The translations under genes were made by a program, and so were the position numbers. A stretch of 44,455 bases of DNA from Flavobacteriales bacterium (GTDB lineage Bacteria > Bacteroidota > Bacteroidia > Flavobacteriales_F > PHOS-HE28), in contig JAHDVX010000028.1 in NCBI GenBank assembly GCA_023382455.1, positions 1 to 44,455 of the forward strand, in the 5' to 3' direction. Position 1 is the first letter of the stretch, and each line of letters begins with the position of its first letter. The notes beneath the pieces were generated by a model. It was given only the letters and a program-made list of their open reading frames with translations. It had not been told where the DNA came from and searched no databases. Below are positions 34,928 to 44,380 of this stretch, one piece after another.

Positions 34928-37426
34928 TCAGGTTCCTTTCCGGGCGGAGATCAGGTTGGCCAGCAGCCGGTATGCACCCGGCACGCCCGCAGGCAGTTGC
35001 CGGAAGAAACTGATGCCCGTGTACACATACCGCCCCTTCCCGTAGTCGCACGTGACCAGGGCGCCATCCATCGGTTTTTCGCCGGGGTCGCTCCAGGCGA
35101 TCAACGGGGTGTACTGGGGGGCCAGGTTGCCGAGGAAGTAGAGGCCGCGCTCCTGCACCCAGTCCGCGAAGTCGGCCCCGGTGATCTTGTTCGGGGTGTT
35201 CAGCAACGGGTGCCCGGGGTAGAGGAAGGTGGGCGGGGCCTCTTCCACGGTGACCCGGTCACGCGTGATGCGGAAAGGGTACGGGCCGATGAGCGAATCG
35301 GGCAGCACCATGTCGCGGCTATGGGTGTTGTACTGCACCACCAGTGTGCCGCCCTGCTTCACGTAGTCCATCAAGGCAGGGTTGAAGGCTGCGAGCGCTG
35401 CGTTGGTGTTGTAGGCGCGAATGCCGGTCACGATGGCGTCGTACCGTTCCAGTTCCTGCGGGGTGGCTTTCCCCGGATCGATCATTTCCACGGCTACGCC
35501 CAGTTGCTCCAGCGCCCGGGGCACGTCATCCCCGGCACCCATGATGTAGCCCACGCGCTTGGCATCCACTTCCACGTGCACGGGCACGGCCTTGAAGGCG
35601 GCCTGGGTGTACCAGGAGCGCTCCGGCACATGGTCGTAGGCGATTACGCGCCGGGTGAGGTTGGTGGGGCCGCTGCGGCCAACCCCCATGCGCATGTAGG
35701 GAATGGTGCTCTTGGCGTCGGCTTGCGGGATCACCAGCAGTTGAGCGCCTCTGCGGTCACCCTGCACCATCGGACCCAGGTCCTGGTCATGCGGGCTGAA
35801 TTCCCATCCGTAGACATGTTCGCAGATCACCTCGGCCTTGGGCAGGTCCGTGAACGCCTCCACGCCGATGTGCTCCACGGCGCTGCTGTCCTTTACCATC
35901 AGCACACCGGGCGATGCGAAGACCGAAACGGGCGGCACCACTTCGCAATAGCGTTCCAGTTCACCCTTCACGCGGTCCACCTCGCGGTGTATCACCGGCA
36001 CGGTACCATCCACCACGGCACCGCCAGGAAAGCGCAACGCATAGGGCACTTGCAGTTGCATAGGGGCCACGGGCATGCCGATCATGCGCGGGTCGTCCAC
36101 TTGGAACAGGTTGCCGTGCGGATGTTTCAGCCAGTACGGCTGGTCGGGGCTTTCCGGCGCCTGAACGGTCATCTTCTCCGTCCAGGGAATGTTGTGCCCA
36201 AGGCTGACCTCACCCTGGTCCTTGGTGAGTACCGTCACCGTGGCCGGGCTGCGGGTGAGGATGTTCAGCGAGAGGTCCACCACCTCGCCGGTCACCACCT
36301 GGCTTTGCGGCGCCAAGGCTTCCACCACGGTGCCGGTCACATCCATCAGCAGCTGGTTCAAGCGAAGGCGCGTGAACTCCTTCCATGACGATGCCGGAAG
36401 CGCATCCACGGCGGCCACAAGCCGGGACAAGGCCTCCACGCTCTGCTGGGGAGCACGCATGTTGTAGTTGGCCAGCAGGGCGGTCACCTCCTTGGCCACG
36501 GTTTCGCCGCCCTTCACGCGGCTCCATGTCATGTCGATGCCGCTGAGGAAATCCGGGCCCTTGGGGCGGTCTCCCATTTCGAGGTGCAAGTATTCCCATT
36601 GCTGGCCGCGTGTTTCCGCCGCGCCGAAGCCCTGGCTCTTGTGCATGCTGCGGCTTCGCCCGGCGATCTCCGTGTAGCTCTGGCCGAGCAGCGGGTCGTA
36701 GCCGCCCACGTCCACCGCCAACCAATCGGGGTCGTTCGCTGCGATGTCCGCCAGGTCCTTTTTCCACCACGTGCTGCCGTTGAAGAATAACCGGCGCGGC
36801 TGCCAGGTCTCCAAACCTTCCTTCAATTGCTCGGGGAATGCCGTGGGGTCGGCGGCGAGTTCGAACGCCTCCCGGGCCAGGATGGCGCTGGCCTCGTGAT
36901 GGCCATGCCCGGCCTCGCGCGTGGGCGGGAAGCGGGTGATGATGACATCCGGGCGGAATTCCCGGACCACGCGGACCACATCACCCAGCACGGCATCATG
37001 CCCCCATTTGTCAAAGCTTTCCGCGGCACTCCTGCTGTAGCCGAAGTCCACCGCACGGGTGAAGAATTGCTCGCCCCCATCGATGCGGCGCGCGGCCAAC
37101 AGCTCCTCCGTGCGGATGATGCCCAGCGCATCGCCCAGCTCGGGGCCGATCAGGTTCTGCCCGCCGTCCCCGCGGGTGATGCTGAGGTAGCCCGTGCGCA
37201 CCTTCCGGCCATTGGCCAGCCACGCAATGAGCCTGGTGTTCTCGTCATCCGGATGGGCCGCCACGTAGAGCACGGAACCCACCACCGGGAGCTGTTCCAT
37301 GCGGTGCATGATGCGGGCGGCATCGGCCTTGGTTGGTTGGGCGGATGCCGGCGCAGTGCCGACTGTGGAAAGGAATACAAGCGCCAGAAGAGGCCGCCGG
37401 ATACCGGAAAGAACAGGATGGAACAT
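34928..37426 (-). CDS. Large exported PIG-L family deacetylase
   Basis: This 832-residue exported protein has a signal peptide (PLLALVFLSTVGTAPASAQ). Residues about 50-290 form a PIG-L (LmbE-like) zinc-dependent N-deacetylase domain: YVAAHPDDENTRLIAWL with H58, D60 and D61, ITRGDGGQN, and EAGHGHHEA with H174, H176 and H177. The family removes acetyl groups from amino-sugar conjugates. The remaining 540 residues are beta-rich regions followed by a glutamine-amidotransferase-like fold near the C-terminus (YDAIVTGIRAYNTN, YVKQGGTLVVQYNT, and CDYGKGRYVYTGISFFRQLPAG). The long form differs from the 230-residue bacillithiol-type enzymes. It probably works in the periplasm or at the surface. Its neighbours, an aminotransferase and a sodium symporter, suggest use of an acetylated amine, which is inference. 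TACCTTCG ends only 4 nt before the ATG. Confidence 0.88.
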   Translation of the reverse strand: MFHPVLSGIRRPLLALVFLSTVGTAPASAQPTKADAARIMHRMEQLPVVGSVLYVAAHPDDENTRLIAWLANGRKVRTGYLSITRGDGGQNLIGPELGDALGIIRTEELLAARRIDGGEQFFTRAVDFGYSRSAAESFDKWGHDAVLGDVVRVVREFRPDVIITRFPPTREAGHGHHEASAILAREAFELAADPTAFPEQLKEGLETWQPRRLFFNGSTWWKKDLADIAANDPDWLAVDVGGYDPLLGQSYTEIAGRSRSMHKSQGFGAAETRGQQWEYLHLEMGDRPKGPDFLSGIDMTWSRVKGGETVAKEVTALLANYNMRAPQQSVEALSRLVAAVDALPASSWKEFTRLRLNQLLMDVTGTVVEALAPQSQVVTGEVVDLSLNILTRSPATVTVLTKDQGEVSLGHNIPWTEKMTVQAPESPDQPYWLKHPHGNLFQVDDPRMIGMPVAPMQLQVPYALRFPGGAVVDGTVPVIHREVDRVKGELERYCEVVPPVSVFASPGVLMVKDSSAVEHIGVEAFTDLPKAEVICEHVYGWEFSPHDQDLGPMVQGDRRGAQLLVIPQADAKSTIPYMRMGVGRSGPTNLTRRVIAYDHVPERSWYTQAAFKAVPVHVEVDAKRVGYIMGAGDDVPRALEQLGVAVEMIDPGKATPQELERYDAIVTGIRAYNTNAALAAFNPALMDYVKQGGTLVVQYNTHSRDMVLPDSLIGPYPFRITRDRVTVEEAPPTFLYPGHPLLNTPNKITGADFADWVQERGLYFLGNLAPQYTPLIAWSDPGEKPMDGALVTCDYGKGRYVYTGISFFRQLPAGVPGAYRLLANLISARKGT

Positions 37427-37430
37427 GCGC

Positions 37431-37438
37431 CGAAGGTA
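37431..37438 (-). promoter_or_regulatory. -7-type promoter element (TTCG variant) for the PIG-L deacetylase
   Basis: TACCTTCG on the minus strand, only 4 nt from the annotated ATG, so the transcript would be leaderless or nearly so. Alternatively the real start is further inside the gene, but that would remove the signal peptide. Confidence 0.4.
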
Positions 37439-37554
37439 GGGGAGGGCCGGAAGCTGTTCAGGAGAGATGAAGGCAAGGATGGCTAAATCGCGTTATTGAT
37501 CCGGCGTCATTGTCTTGGACGATCATCCAGGATTCGCTGGGCATGGGAGGAGAA

Positions 37555-37580
37555 GGTGCAAGAGTGCGGGGGTGCAAGAG
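37555..37580. repeat. Short direct repeat GGTGCAAGAG (two copies), related to the 7206-7255 element
   Basis: Copies at 37555-37564 and 37571-37580, 16 nt apart. The stretch 37557-37573 matches 7216-7232 at 15 of 17 positions, suggesting a dispersed intergenic repeat. Confidence 0.6.
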
Positions 37581-37701
37581 AGAATGCGTGCTGGTCCAGG
37601 GGAGTGCCATGATCACGTCAGGGGGCCTCAAGTCCCGCCTTTCACGGAGCAAGCTGCATGCGGTGATCCATGAAGGAAGAATGGCACATGCAGGGACGAG
37701 C

Positions 37702-37733
37702 AAAAGGGGCCGTCCCTTTCGGAACGGCCCCTT
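37702..37733 (-). terminator. Intrinsic terminator of the giant T9SS protein gene
   Basis: AAGGGGCCGT (37704-37713) pairs with ACGGCCCCTT (37724-37733) around a 10-nt loop. The minus strand continues as TTTT. It lies 22 nt past the stop at 37755. Confidence 0.85.
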
Positions 37734-37754
37734 CTCATGGGATGGAAGTATACC

Positions 37755-40700
37755 CTACTTGCTCACCACTACCCGCTGGGTAAAGGTGTGCTCGCCGGCC
37801 ACCACCTGCAGCAGGTAGGTGCCATTGGCGGCGTCATGCAGGTCCATCACGGTATTGATGCGTCCTTCGGCCACCAGCAGGGTGGTGCTCAGGGTCGTAC
37901 GGCCGGTGAGGTCCACCAAGCGTGCCTCCACGGTGGTGAGGCTGACGTCAAGCCCATCCATCGCCACGTTGAGGCGGTCGCCATTGTTGGGGTTCGGCCA
38001 GATGTTGAAGCCGGCCTGCTCGTCCAAGGACAACAGTCCTGCAGGACGCCCGGCCCCGCCGCCATTGTCGATGGTGATGGTGCAGGTGCTCGGGCAGAAG
38101 TCGCCCCACATGCCGCTCACCATGGCCCGCACTTCCACATTGTAGGTGGCGCCGTTCATCAGGGGCGGAGCCACATTGCTGTTCCACTTCAGCTGCAGGA
38201 TGTACGTGTTGCGCACGAAGGTCTGGTCGTAGCCCTCGCCCGCATTGAAGATGCGGAACTCATACTGGCTGGCAGCCTCCACCGGGGTGGCGTAGATGAA
38301 GCTGTTGTTGGTGTTGAAGCTCCGCGTCTCGTTGCAGCTGTGGCCGTAGGCCGGGGCCTGGACCAGCTGCGGGCAGCCGGTGACCGAGGTGCTGATGGCC
38401 ATTTCGCAGCCCGCGCCCCAGTGGGCATCGGCCAAGGGGCCGAACTTGTCGGTGCGCACGCGGGCGAAGTAGGTCACGCCCGGGGTGAGCGGGTTCACCG
38501 AGGCCATGTCCCAGAAGATCACGTAGTTGGTGGTCTTGGCGATGCGGCGGATGAAGCCGGCATCGGGGTCGCTGAACTCGAACTGGTACTTCAGGGCTTG
38601 GCCTTGGTAGTTGGTACCGGTCTGCTTCACGGCGTACACCTTGTTGCCCATGAGGTTGTTCATGATGCCGCACTCATTGGCCGCGATGTTGACCGGGCCC
38701 AAGGGCAGGCAGAAGCTGTGGCTGCTGCCGTAGCTGGGGCTTTGTGCCGGGTTGGCGGGCGAAGCGCTTCCACCGTTGAAGCTGTCGCGCAGGATCACCT
38801 TGCCGTTCGTGGTGCGCAGTTCCCATCCGCCGTTCACGATGCCGTCACCGAAGCTGTCCATCAACTGGAAGCCGTAGCAGCTTCCGGCCAGGAACACCGT
38901 TTCATTCACCGTGGTGTTGGCTTGGGCTGCGGCAGGTCCACCGGAGGCCACCACCAAGCTGGTCTCATTGGTGATCTGCCAAGTGATCTGGTCGGGGTTG
39001 CCATCGGTGGTGATGCTGATCACCGCCATGTTTCCGCCCACACACTCGCAGTCGCTGCTGATGCGGCCCGTGGCGAACCCGGGGCCGGCATCGCACACAT
39101 CACCCACCACGCCAGGCATGAAGGGGCAGTTGTCCGCGCAGTCCGGCAGGCCGTCCTCGTCGCTGTCCGGCGAGTTGGAGATCTCGTTGTACCCCACGGT
39201 GAAGTTGTAGCCGTAGTTGTACCCGTCGGCGATCACGTAGTAGGTCTCGCCGATGTCCACCTTGATCTTGGGCGTTTCATTTACCCAGTTCCAGACCTCG
39301 GGATCATCGTTGAACCACTCGTACTGGAAACAGGCTCCGCTGGCTACATAAGCGTAATAGCCGGGGTCATCGGCCGGTGGGAAGACCACGGCGTTGTCCG
39401 AAGCCCGGATGATCTGCAGGGCCACGTAGTTGGCGGGCTCGTTGGCAGGCAGGCAAAGGTTCACCACGGCGCTGTCGGCACAATCCGATGCGGTGAATGA
39501 GGACCAGCTGTCATTGCCCCAGAAGGAGCCGTTCAAACTGCTGTACCCGTTCGTTGCGGAGGTGTTGCCGGCAACGGCGATGCCATCGGTCAGCGGAATG
39601 GCGTTGGAGGCTCCGTTGCCACCAATGCTGAAGGTCCAGGTCGTGGGGCAGGAGGCCGTGCCGAAGCTGTTCGTGGGTACCACGTGCCAGCTCAAGGTTG
39701 AGCCCAGGTCCACGCCGGGCCAATTGAGCATGTTGGCCGTGTTGTAGTCGCCGTCGGTGATGCTGGTGCCGGGGTAATTGGCCACCACCAAGGTGCCGTT
39801 GAAGTACACGTCATAACCGGTTGCACCGAAGGCGGCCGGCCAGCTGAAGGCGATGGGCGTGGTGTTCACCGCCAGGGTGGTGCCGTTGGCCGGGAAGGTG
39901 GGGGCGGGCACGCACGGCGGGATACCGGGGCACAGCAGGGTGAAGGGCCGCTTGTGCACCCCGTAGTTCGCATCGCTCATGATGTAGTAGTCACCCGGCG
40001 TGGATACGGTGAAGTTCAACAAGCCACCGGCGTTGGCCGCCGGCTTGCCGATGCAGGTGAATGCGCTGGCGGCGCAACCATCCTCCACGGGTGCCATCAC
40101 GAACTTGATGGTGCTGGCTCCGCCCATGTCGGAGGTTCCGGCTTGAATGGCGTAGGTGCCTGCCTGTGTGGCGGTGAAGCGGTAAAGGCGCTCGGGTCCG
40201 TTACCCTCTACGGCGGAGCCGCTGAAGCAGCTGACGGCGCTGGTGTATTTGTCCCCGTTGTAGGCCGCTGCACCGTAGGCGTATGCTGCGGGGGCGTTGG
40301 CATCATCCACGTATTCACCGCAGGCAAGCACTTGGGCGGTGCTGCAATCCATGCTGGTGGTGAAGCGTGCGAAGAAGCTGTTGGCCGAGTAGCTGGGCCC
40401 GGAACACACTTGGCGGATCCTCACCTCATAGGTGGTGGTGGGGTTCAGGCCGGTGATGGTGTAGGGCGAGGTGGCGCTGGTGCTGGCCACGGTGCCGGCG
40501 CCGGCGGTGGCACCGGTGCCCGGGATGAATCCGGCGGGGCCGTATTCGATCACGCAGGGCTCCGAGGTGTTGCCCCAGCTCACGGTGGCACTGCTGCTGC
40601 CCACGGCGGAGAAGCTCACCGCATCAGGCGTGCTGCAGGCCGGGGCCGGTGCACACGAGATCATGGACTTCATGCCCTGGTCGTAGGTGCTGGAGGAATA

Positions 40701-43700
40701 GGCCACGAAGCGCAGGGTGAGGCAGCCGTTGGCCGCCGTGCTGGTAAAGGGACCGGGCAAAGTGCCGGAACCGGGTACACGGTAGGTATCTCCCCAATAG
40801 GCACCAGCGGCCACGGTGTTGGCACCCGATGTCTTGGCAGGCAGGCCCGAATTGAAGATGGGCGCCGCGGTGCTGTTGCCGTTGTGAACGAACAGCCCCA
40901 AGGTGCCGTTGGCTCCGGAGTTGAAGGAGAACTGGCTCATGGTCAGCGTCACCACATCACCTGCGTTGTCCGGGCAGATCACCGCCACGCTGTCGATGCC
41001 CCCTGTGGGGATCGGGGTGTAGGCGGCATAAGCTGTTGAAGGATACAGGTCGTACGGACCGCCGCAACCGACCTTGGTGCGGAAGTTCAGGCCCGGCGAG
41101 CTCCATGCGCTGGGGTCGTCACCCGTGCCTTGGTCGTCGCAGAGGCCGCGGAAGTATGCGGTATACTGCGTGTTGGCGGTCAGCGTGGCGGCCGTGGTGG
41201 CGCTGCCGGCGCTGCTGGTGCCCGAGAGGACTGCCGTGGCGGATGCGGGCTGGCCGAAGGCAACCACCTTGTACTCCACGTTGGGCGATGCGCCGGCATT
41301 CCAGCTGAAGCTGGCATCATGCACGGTGGTGCCGGTAACGGTGCGTGCAGTGGGGGCGAAGCAGGTGGGGCGGGGGGCGCAGGTGAAGTCGGCGCTCCAG
41401 CCCATGCCGCCGGTCCACGAGCCATAGGACATCACCTTGATGGTGAGGCATCCGCTGGCGGCGTTGGACGTGATGATGGGAGGCTTGGTGACCCAGCCTC
41501 CTGCGGGCACCACCCATGCACCACTGGTGTACCCGGTGCCGGTGCCGGTGATCATCGGGGCGTTGGTGTCATCCCCGTCGTAGATGAAGATGGCCGATCC
41601 CTGGGGCAGGTTCCAGTTCAGCCCGTTCCATACGGTGAAGTCGATGGTCACCACATCACCCGCATTTTCCGGGCAAACGGTGAAGACCTTGGTGTACTGC
41701 ACATCCGTCAGGTTGTTCACGCCACCGGGGCTGATCCAGGTGTCGCCGCAGCCCAGCGGGGTGGTGAAGGTGCCGGACATCCAAACGCTCAGGTCCCCGC
41801 CACCGCAATCACTGCGCACGTAGAAGGTATAGGCCGTGTTGCTGGCCAGGCCGGTCGCGGTGGCGGTGGTGCCTGCCGCCGTGCCGCTGGCGGCAAGGCC
41901 GGTGGCGCCCGATCCGGGTGTGCCGCTGGTGCGTACCTCCCAATCGTAGCCCGTGGAGTTGTTGCTGGCGGTCCAGCTCAGGTCCGCACTATGGATGGCC
42001 ACGTTGCTGGCCGCCAGGTTGGTGGGCGGCGGGCAGGTCAGTATGCCCACGTTCAAGGTGTAGTCCTCCACTTGGCCGTAGTACATGCCTTCGCCGCAGG
42101 CCACGGGATAGGCCCAGTCGTTGGCCCAGACCACGCGCATGCGCGAGTTGCCCGGCAGCGCCGTCGCGGGCACATCAATGGTTCCGGTAATGGATCCGGT
42201 GTTGGTGGTATTGCCGCCGTTCAAGGGGAAGGAAGCTTCGAACACGCCATCCTGGTCCCAGTCGATGAAGACGGTGGCGTACATATTGCCGCCATTGTAA
42301 CCGGTTACGGTGATCGGGAAGCTCAGGGTGGGGAACACGCTGCCCACCACGCTGGTGAAGTCCTGGTATTTGGCCGGGTCCGTACCGTCGTTGATCGGGT
42401 CTGCGGAACTGGTGTTGTCAATGTCGGAGATCTGAACCCGTGAAATGGGGTAGATGCCGTAGTAGAAGGAAGAAACCGGGCAGGGCAGGGTGTTGAACGC
42501 CACGGCCCCGGACCACAGGCTGACGTTGCCGCCGCCGCAGTTGGTGCGTACCCATGCCTTGTAATTGGTGCTTCCGGCCAGGCCGCTCAGGGCTGCGCTG
42601 TTGCCGGTAACGGTACCGGTGAAGGTGGCCGTGGCCGGATTGGAGCCCGTGCCCACGGCGTAGTCAAAGGTACCCGAGCCGCTCCAGCTCAGCGTGGCTG
42701 AGGCCAGGCCGATGCTGCCCACGGCCAGGCCGGAGGCGGCTTGCACGCAGGTGGGCGGCGTCCACACAAAGCTCATCATGTCCGGTGTATAGGCCGCAGT
42801 GCCGCTGATGACGCGTGTGGCATCATCCTTGGGGCTGCCTGCCTTCGAACCCGTTTGGGTGAAGATGGCGCTGTAATAATCCTGCGCCGATCCGGAGCCG
42901 TAGCTGTTGTACGGGGAATAGCCTTGCGTTCCGGTCCAAGGGATGCGCTGGCTGAAGGCGGTGGAGCCGGGGTAGCCGTTGTGGTTGGCTTGGGCCGTGA
43001 AGGCATAGGGCCATCCCTGCCAACTGTTGCCGGCCTGGTTGTAGAACCCGAAGGAGTTGAAGGAGCCGGAAGTGCCGTTGCCGCCTGTCTTGCCGCCCAG
43101 GCCGGTTTGGAAGTAGGAGGTGGTATTGCTCCGCCAGGCCTTGCCGAAACGAACCTCCACCTTGTTGGTGGTTTCGTAGAGGCGGATCTGGAAATCCATG
43201 CGCCGGTAATACTGGTGGTCCAGGCTGTTAATGGTGAAGCCGTAGTTGCGCCATTGCACCACGAACACCCGGTTGGGCGCGGTGCCAATGGTCTCATAGC
43301 GCAATTCCGCACCGGGATAGGACCCGTAGGTGGGATTGTACACGATGGGCATGATGTTGGTGCCCACGTTAAATGCCCCCCCGCTCACGCCGGTGGCCAC
43401 CACGCGGTTCCGCCGGCTGTCGTTGGCCAGCAGGCTGGTATTGCTCAGCGGCAGGTTGGTGGTGGCAGACGTTGGTGCGGTGTATACCGCCACGGCGTTG
43501 GTGCCGTTGCTGCTGTTTCCGAAGCCGATCCATCCCTGTCCGGAGATGCCCACACGGTCGAAGGTTTCACCGTTGTAGGTGAAGTTGAAGCCGATGGGAT
43601 AGCCGGGGCCGGTCTTCAGGGCAGGAGATCCGCTTAACTGGTATTCCGCTTGGCTGGGCATGCCGTTTTCATCCGCTTGGGCGTTACCCACAAAGGAGGC

Positions 43701-44042
43701 ATTGCCAGCCCAGTTTTTGGGCCGGGTCGTGGTGCCGAAGAATCCCCCTACGGTTTCATACTCCTTGTACCCCATGCCGAATGTTGTTCCGGCAACCACG
43801 GCCGCTTGGCCGCCGTCGGCGAGCACGGTGCCACCGGTGATGGGTTCGAAGGCGGCATCCTCATCGGCTTGGAGGATGCTGGAGGTTTGGAGCAGCTTGT
43901 CATACGTCAAGCTGTAATCCGCCACCTGCGCTTGCAAGGCGTTGGTGGTACACAGGGCCAAGGTGGCGGCTGCCACAGGCAGTGCCCACGGCCTGCGACG
44001 CGTTCGCACCAGGTCCGTGCAGCGTACTGTACTTCGTTGCAT
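37755..44042 (-). CDS. Giant modular T9SS surface protein (fibronectin III, GEVED, CUB-like, TSP3)
   Basis: This is a 2095-residue secreted protein. ATG 44042 gives a signal peptide (RPWALPVAAATLALCTTNALQAQ); an in-frame ATG at 44102 is possible but adds an atypical leader. Approximate domain order: a beta-rich N-terminal region (to about 430), fibronectin type III (431-518), a GEVED domain (520-665, ending YYGQVEDYTLNV), fibronectin III (670-755), and a CUB-like domain (765-887, CPENAGDVVTIDFTVWNG). Then come fibronectin III, a second CUB-like domain (CPDNAGDVVTLTMSQFSF), fibronectin III and a MDCSTAQVLACGEYVDD module. A thrombospondin type 3-like calcium loop (DSDEDGLPDCADNCP, about 1625-1650) precedes beta-rich modules. 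A type A sorting domain ends it (IWPNPNNGDRLNVAM to FTQRVVVSK). Such proteins are usually adhesins or matrix components; no enzyme domain is recognised. It forms its own transcription unit. Confidence 0.88.
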   Translation of the reverse strand: MQRSTVRCTDLVRTRRRPWALPVAAATLALCTTNALQAQVADYSLTYDKLLQTSSILQADEDAAFEPITGGTVLADGGQAAVVAGTTFGMGYKEYETVGGFFGTTTRPKNWAGNASFVGNAQADENGMPSQAEYQLSGSPALKTGPGYPIGFNFTYNGETFDRVGISGQGWIGFGNSSNGTNAVAVYTAPTSATTNLPLSNTSLLANDSRRNRVVATGVSGGAFNVGTNIMPIVYNPTYGSYPGAELRYETIGTAPNRVFVVQWRNYGFTINSLDHQYYRRMDFQIRLYETTNKVEVRFGKAWRSNTTSYFQTGLGGKTGGNGTSGSFNSFGFYNQAGNSWQGWPYAFTAQANHNGYPGSTAFSQRIPWTGTQGYSPYNSYGSGSAQDYYSAIFTQTGSKAGSPKDDATRVISGTAAYTPDMMSFVWTPPTCVQAASGLAVGSIGLASATLSWSGSGTFDYAVGTGSNPATATFTGTVTGNSAALSGLAGSTNYKAWVRTNCGGGNVSLWSGAVAFNTLPCPVSSFYYGIYPISRVQISDIDNTSSADPINDGTDPAKYQDFTSVVGSVFPTLSFPITVTGYNGGNMYATVFIDWDQDGVFEASFPLNGGNTTNTGSITGTIDVPATALPGNSRMRVVWANDWAYPVACGEGMYYGQVEDYTLNVGILTCPPPTNLAASNVAIHSADLSWTASNNSTGYDWEVRTSGTPGSGATGLAASGTAAGTTATATGLASNTAYTFYVRSDCGGGDLSVWMSGTFTTPLGCGDTWISPGGVNNLTDVQYTKVFTVCPENAGDVVTIDFTVWNGLNWNLPQGSAIFIYDGDDTNAPMITGTGTGYTSGAWVVPAGGWVTKPPIITSNAASGCLTIKVMSYGSWTGGMGWSADFTCAPRPTCFAPTARTVTGTTVHDASFSWNAGASPNVEYKVVAFGQPASATAVLSGTSSAGSATTAATLTANTQYTAYFRGLCDDQGTGDDPSAWSSPGLNFRTKVGCGGPYDLYPSTAYAAYTPIPTGGIDSVAVICPDNAGDVVTLTMSQFSFNSGANGTLGLFVHNGNSTAAPIFNSGLPAKTSGANTVAAGAYWGDTYRVPGSGTLPGPFTSTAANGCLTLRFVAYSSSTYDQGMKSMISCAPAPACSTPDAVSFSAVGSSSATVSWGNTSEPCVIEYGPAGFIPGTGATAGAGTVASTSATSPYTITGLNPTTTYEVRIRQVCSGPSYSANSFFARFTTSMDCSTAQVLACGEYVDDANAPAAYAYGAAAYNGDKYTSAVSCFSGSAVEGNGPERLYRFTATQAGTYAIQAGTSDMGGASTIKFVMAPVEDGCAASAFTCIGKPAANAGGLLNFTVSTPGDYYIMSDANYGVHKRPFTLLCPGIPPCVPAPTFPANGTTLAVNTTPIAFSWPAAFGATGYDVYFNGTLVVANYPGTSITDGDYNTANMLNWPGVDLGSTLSWHVVPTNSFGTASCPTTWTFSIGGNGASNAIPLTDGIAVAGNTSATNGYSSLNGSFWGNDSWSSFTASDCADSAVVNLCLPANEPANYVALQIIRASDNAVVFPPADDPGYYAYVASGACFQYEWFNDDPEVWNWVNETPKIKVDIGETYYVIADGYNYGYNFTVGYNEISNSPDSDEDGLPDCADNCPFMPGVVGDVCDAGPGFATGRISSDCECVGGNMAVISITTDGNPDQITWQITNETSLVVASGGPAAAQANTTVNETVFLAGSCYGFQLMDSFGDGIVNGGWELRTTNGKVILRDSFNGGSASPANPAQSPSYGSSHSFCLPLGPVNIAANECGIMNNLMGNKVYAVKQTGTNYQGQALKYQFEFSDPDAGFIRRIAKTTNYVIFWDMASVNPLTPGVTYFARVRTDKFGPLADAHWGAGCEMAISTSVTGCPQLVQAPAYGHSCNETRSFNTNNSFIYATPVEAASQYEFRIFNAGEGYDQTFVRNTYILQLKWNSNVAPPLMNGATYNVEVRAMVSGMWGDFCPSTCTITIDNGGGAGRPAGLLSLDEQAGFNIWPNPNNGDRLNVAMDGLDVSLTTVEARLVDLTGRTTLSTTLLVAEGRINTVMDLHDAANGTYLLQVVAGEHTFTQRVVVSK

Positions 44043-44380
44043 GTGTTGAGAGTTTTGGTGAGTGGAGTTGAACGAGTTGCGCACACAGCCCATAGGGGCC
44101 ATACGCCTTGGAGCAGGTGCCGACCCGTACAGGGCCGGAATCGGTCGGGCAAACTGCGTGAATGCCTTGACGGCTCGGGACGCAGTTTCAACAAGATGAA
44201 TGGGATCGAGGGGGAGAGTAGGGGCTTGCTTCGGCTTTGGAGAGTGGTTTGGAGAGGTTGAATGGAGAGTTAGCCGGTGCCAATGTTAACGGATATGAAT
44301 GAGCAGTGCAAGTGAAAAATGTTATTCACATTAGGCAACCCTTTGGTCATTCGTACGACAGCGCGAGAAGGATCCTGTTG
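44043..44380. other. Upstream region of the giant T9SS gene
   Basis: No gene is recognised. The segment about 44282-44345 is clearly more AT-rich than its surroundings and contains, on the minus strand, TAACATTT. It is the likeliest place for the giant gene's promoter, which would imply a leader of roughly 250 nt. No TAnnTTTG match is seen closer to the start. Confidence 0.4.

Larger units (their letters stand above)
37427..37754. other. Intergenic region between the PIG-L gene and the giant T9SS protein
   Basis: 328 bases with no convincing gene. It contains the PIG-L promoter element, a short G-rich direct repeat (37555-37580) and the terminator of the giant gene (37702-37733). Confidence 0.7.

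Noticed and set aside
37458-37703. 81-codon frame between the PIG-L gene and the giant T9SS gene
   Set aside because: It lies on the direct-repeat region and encodes a low-complexity run typical of translated repeats.
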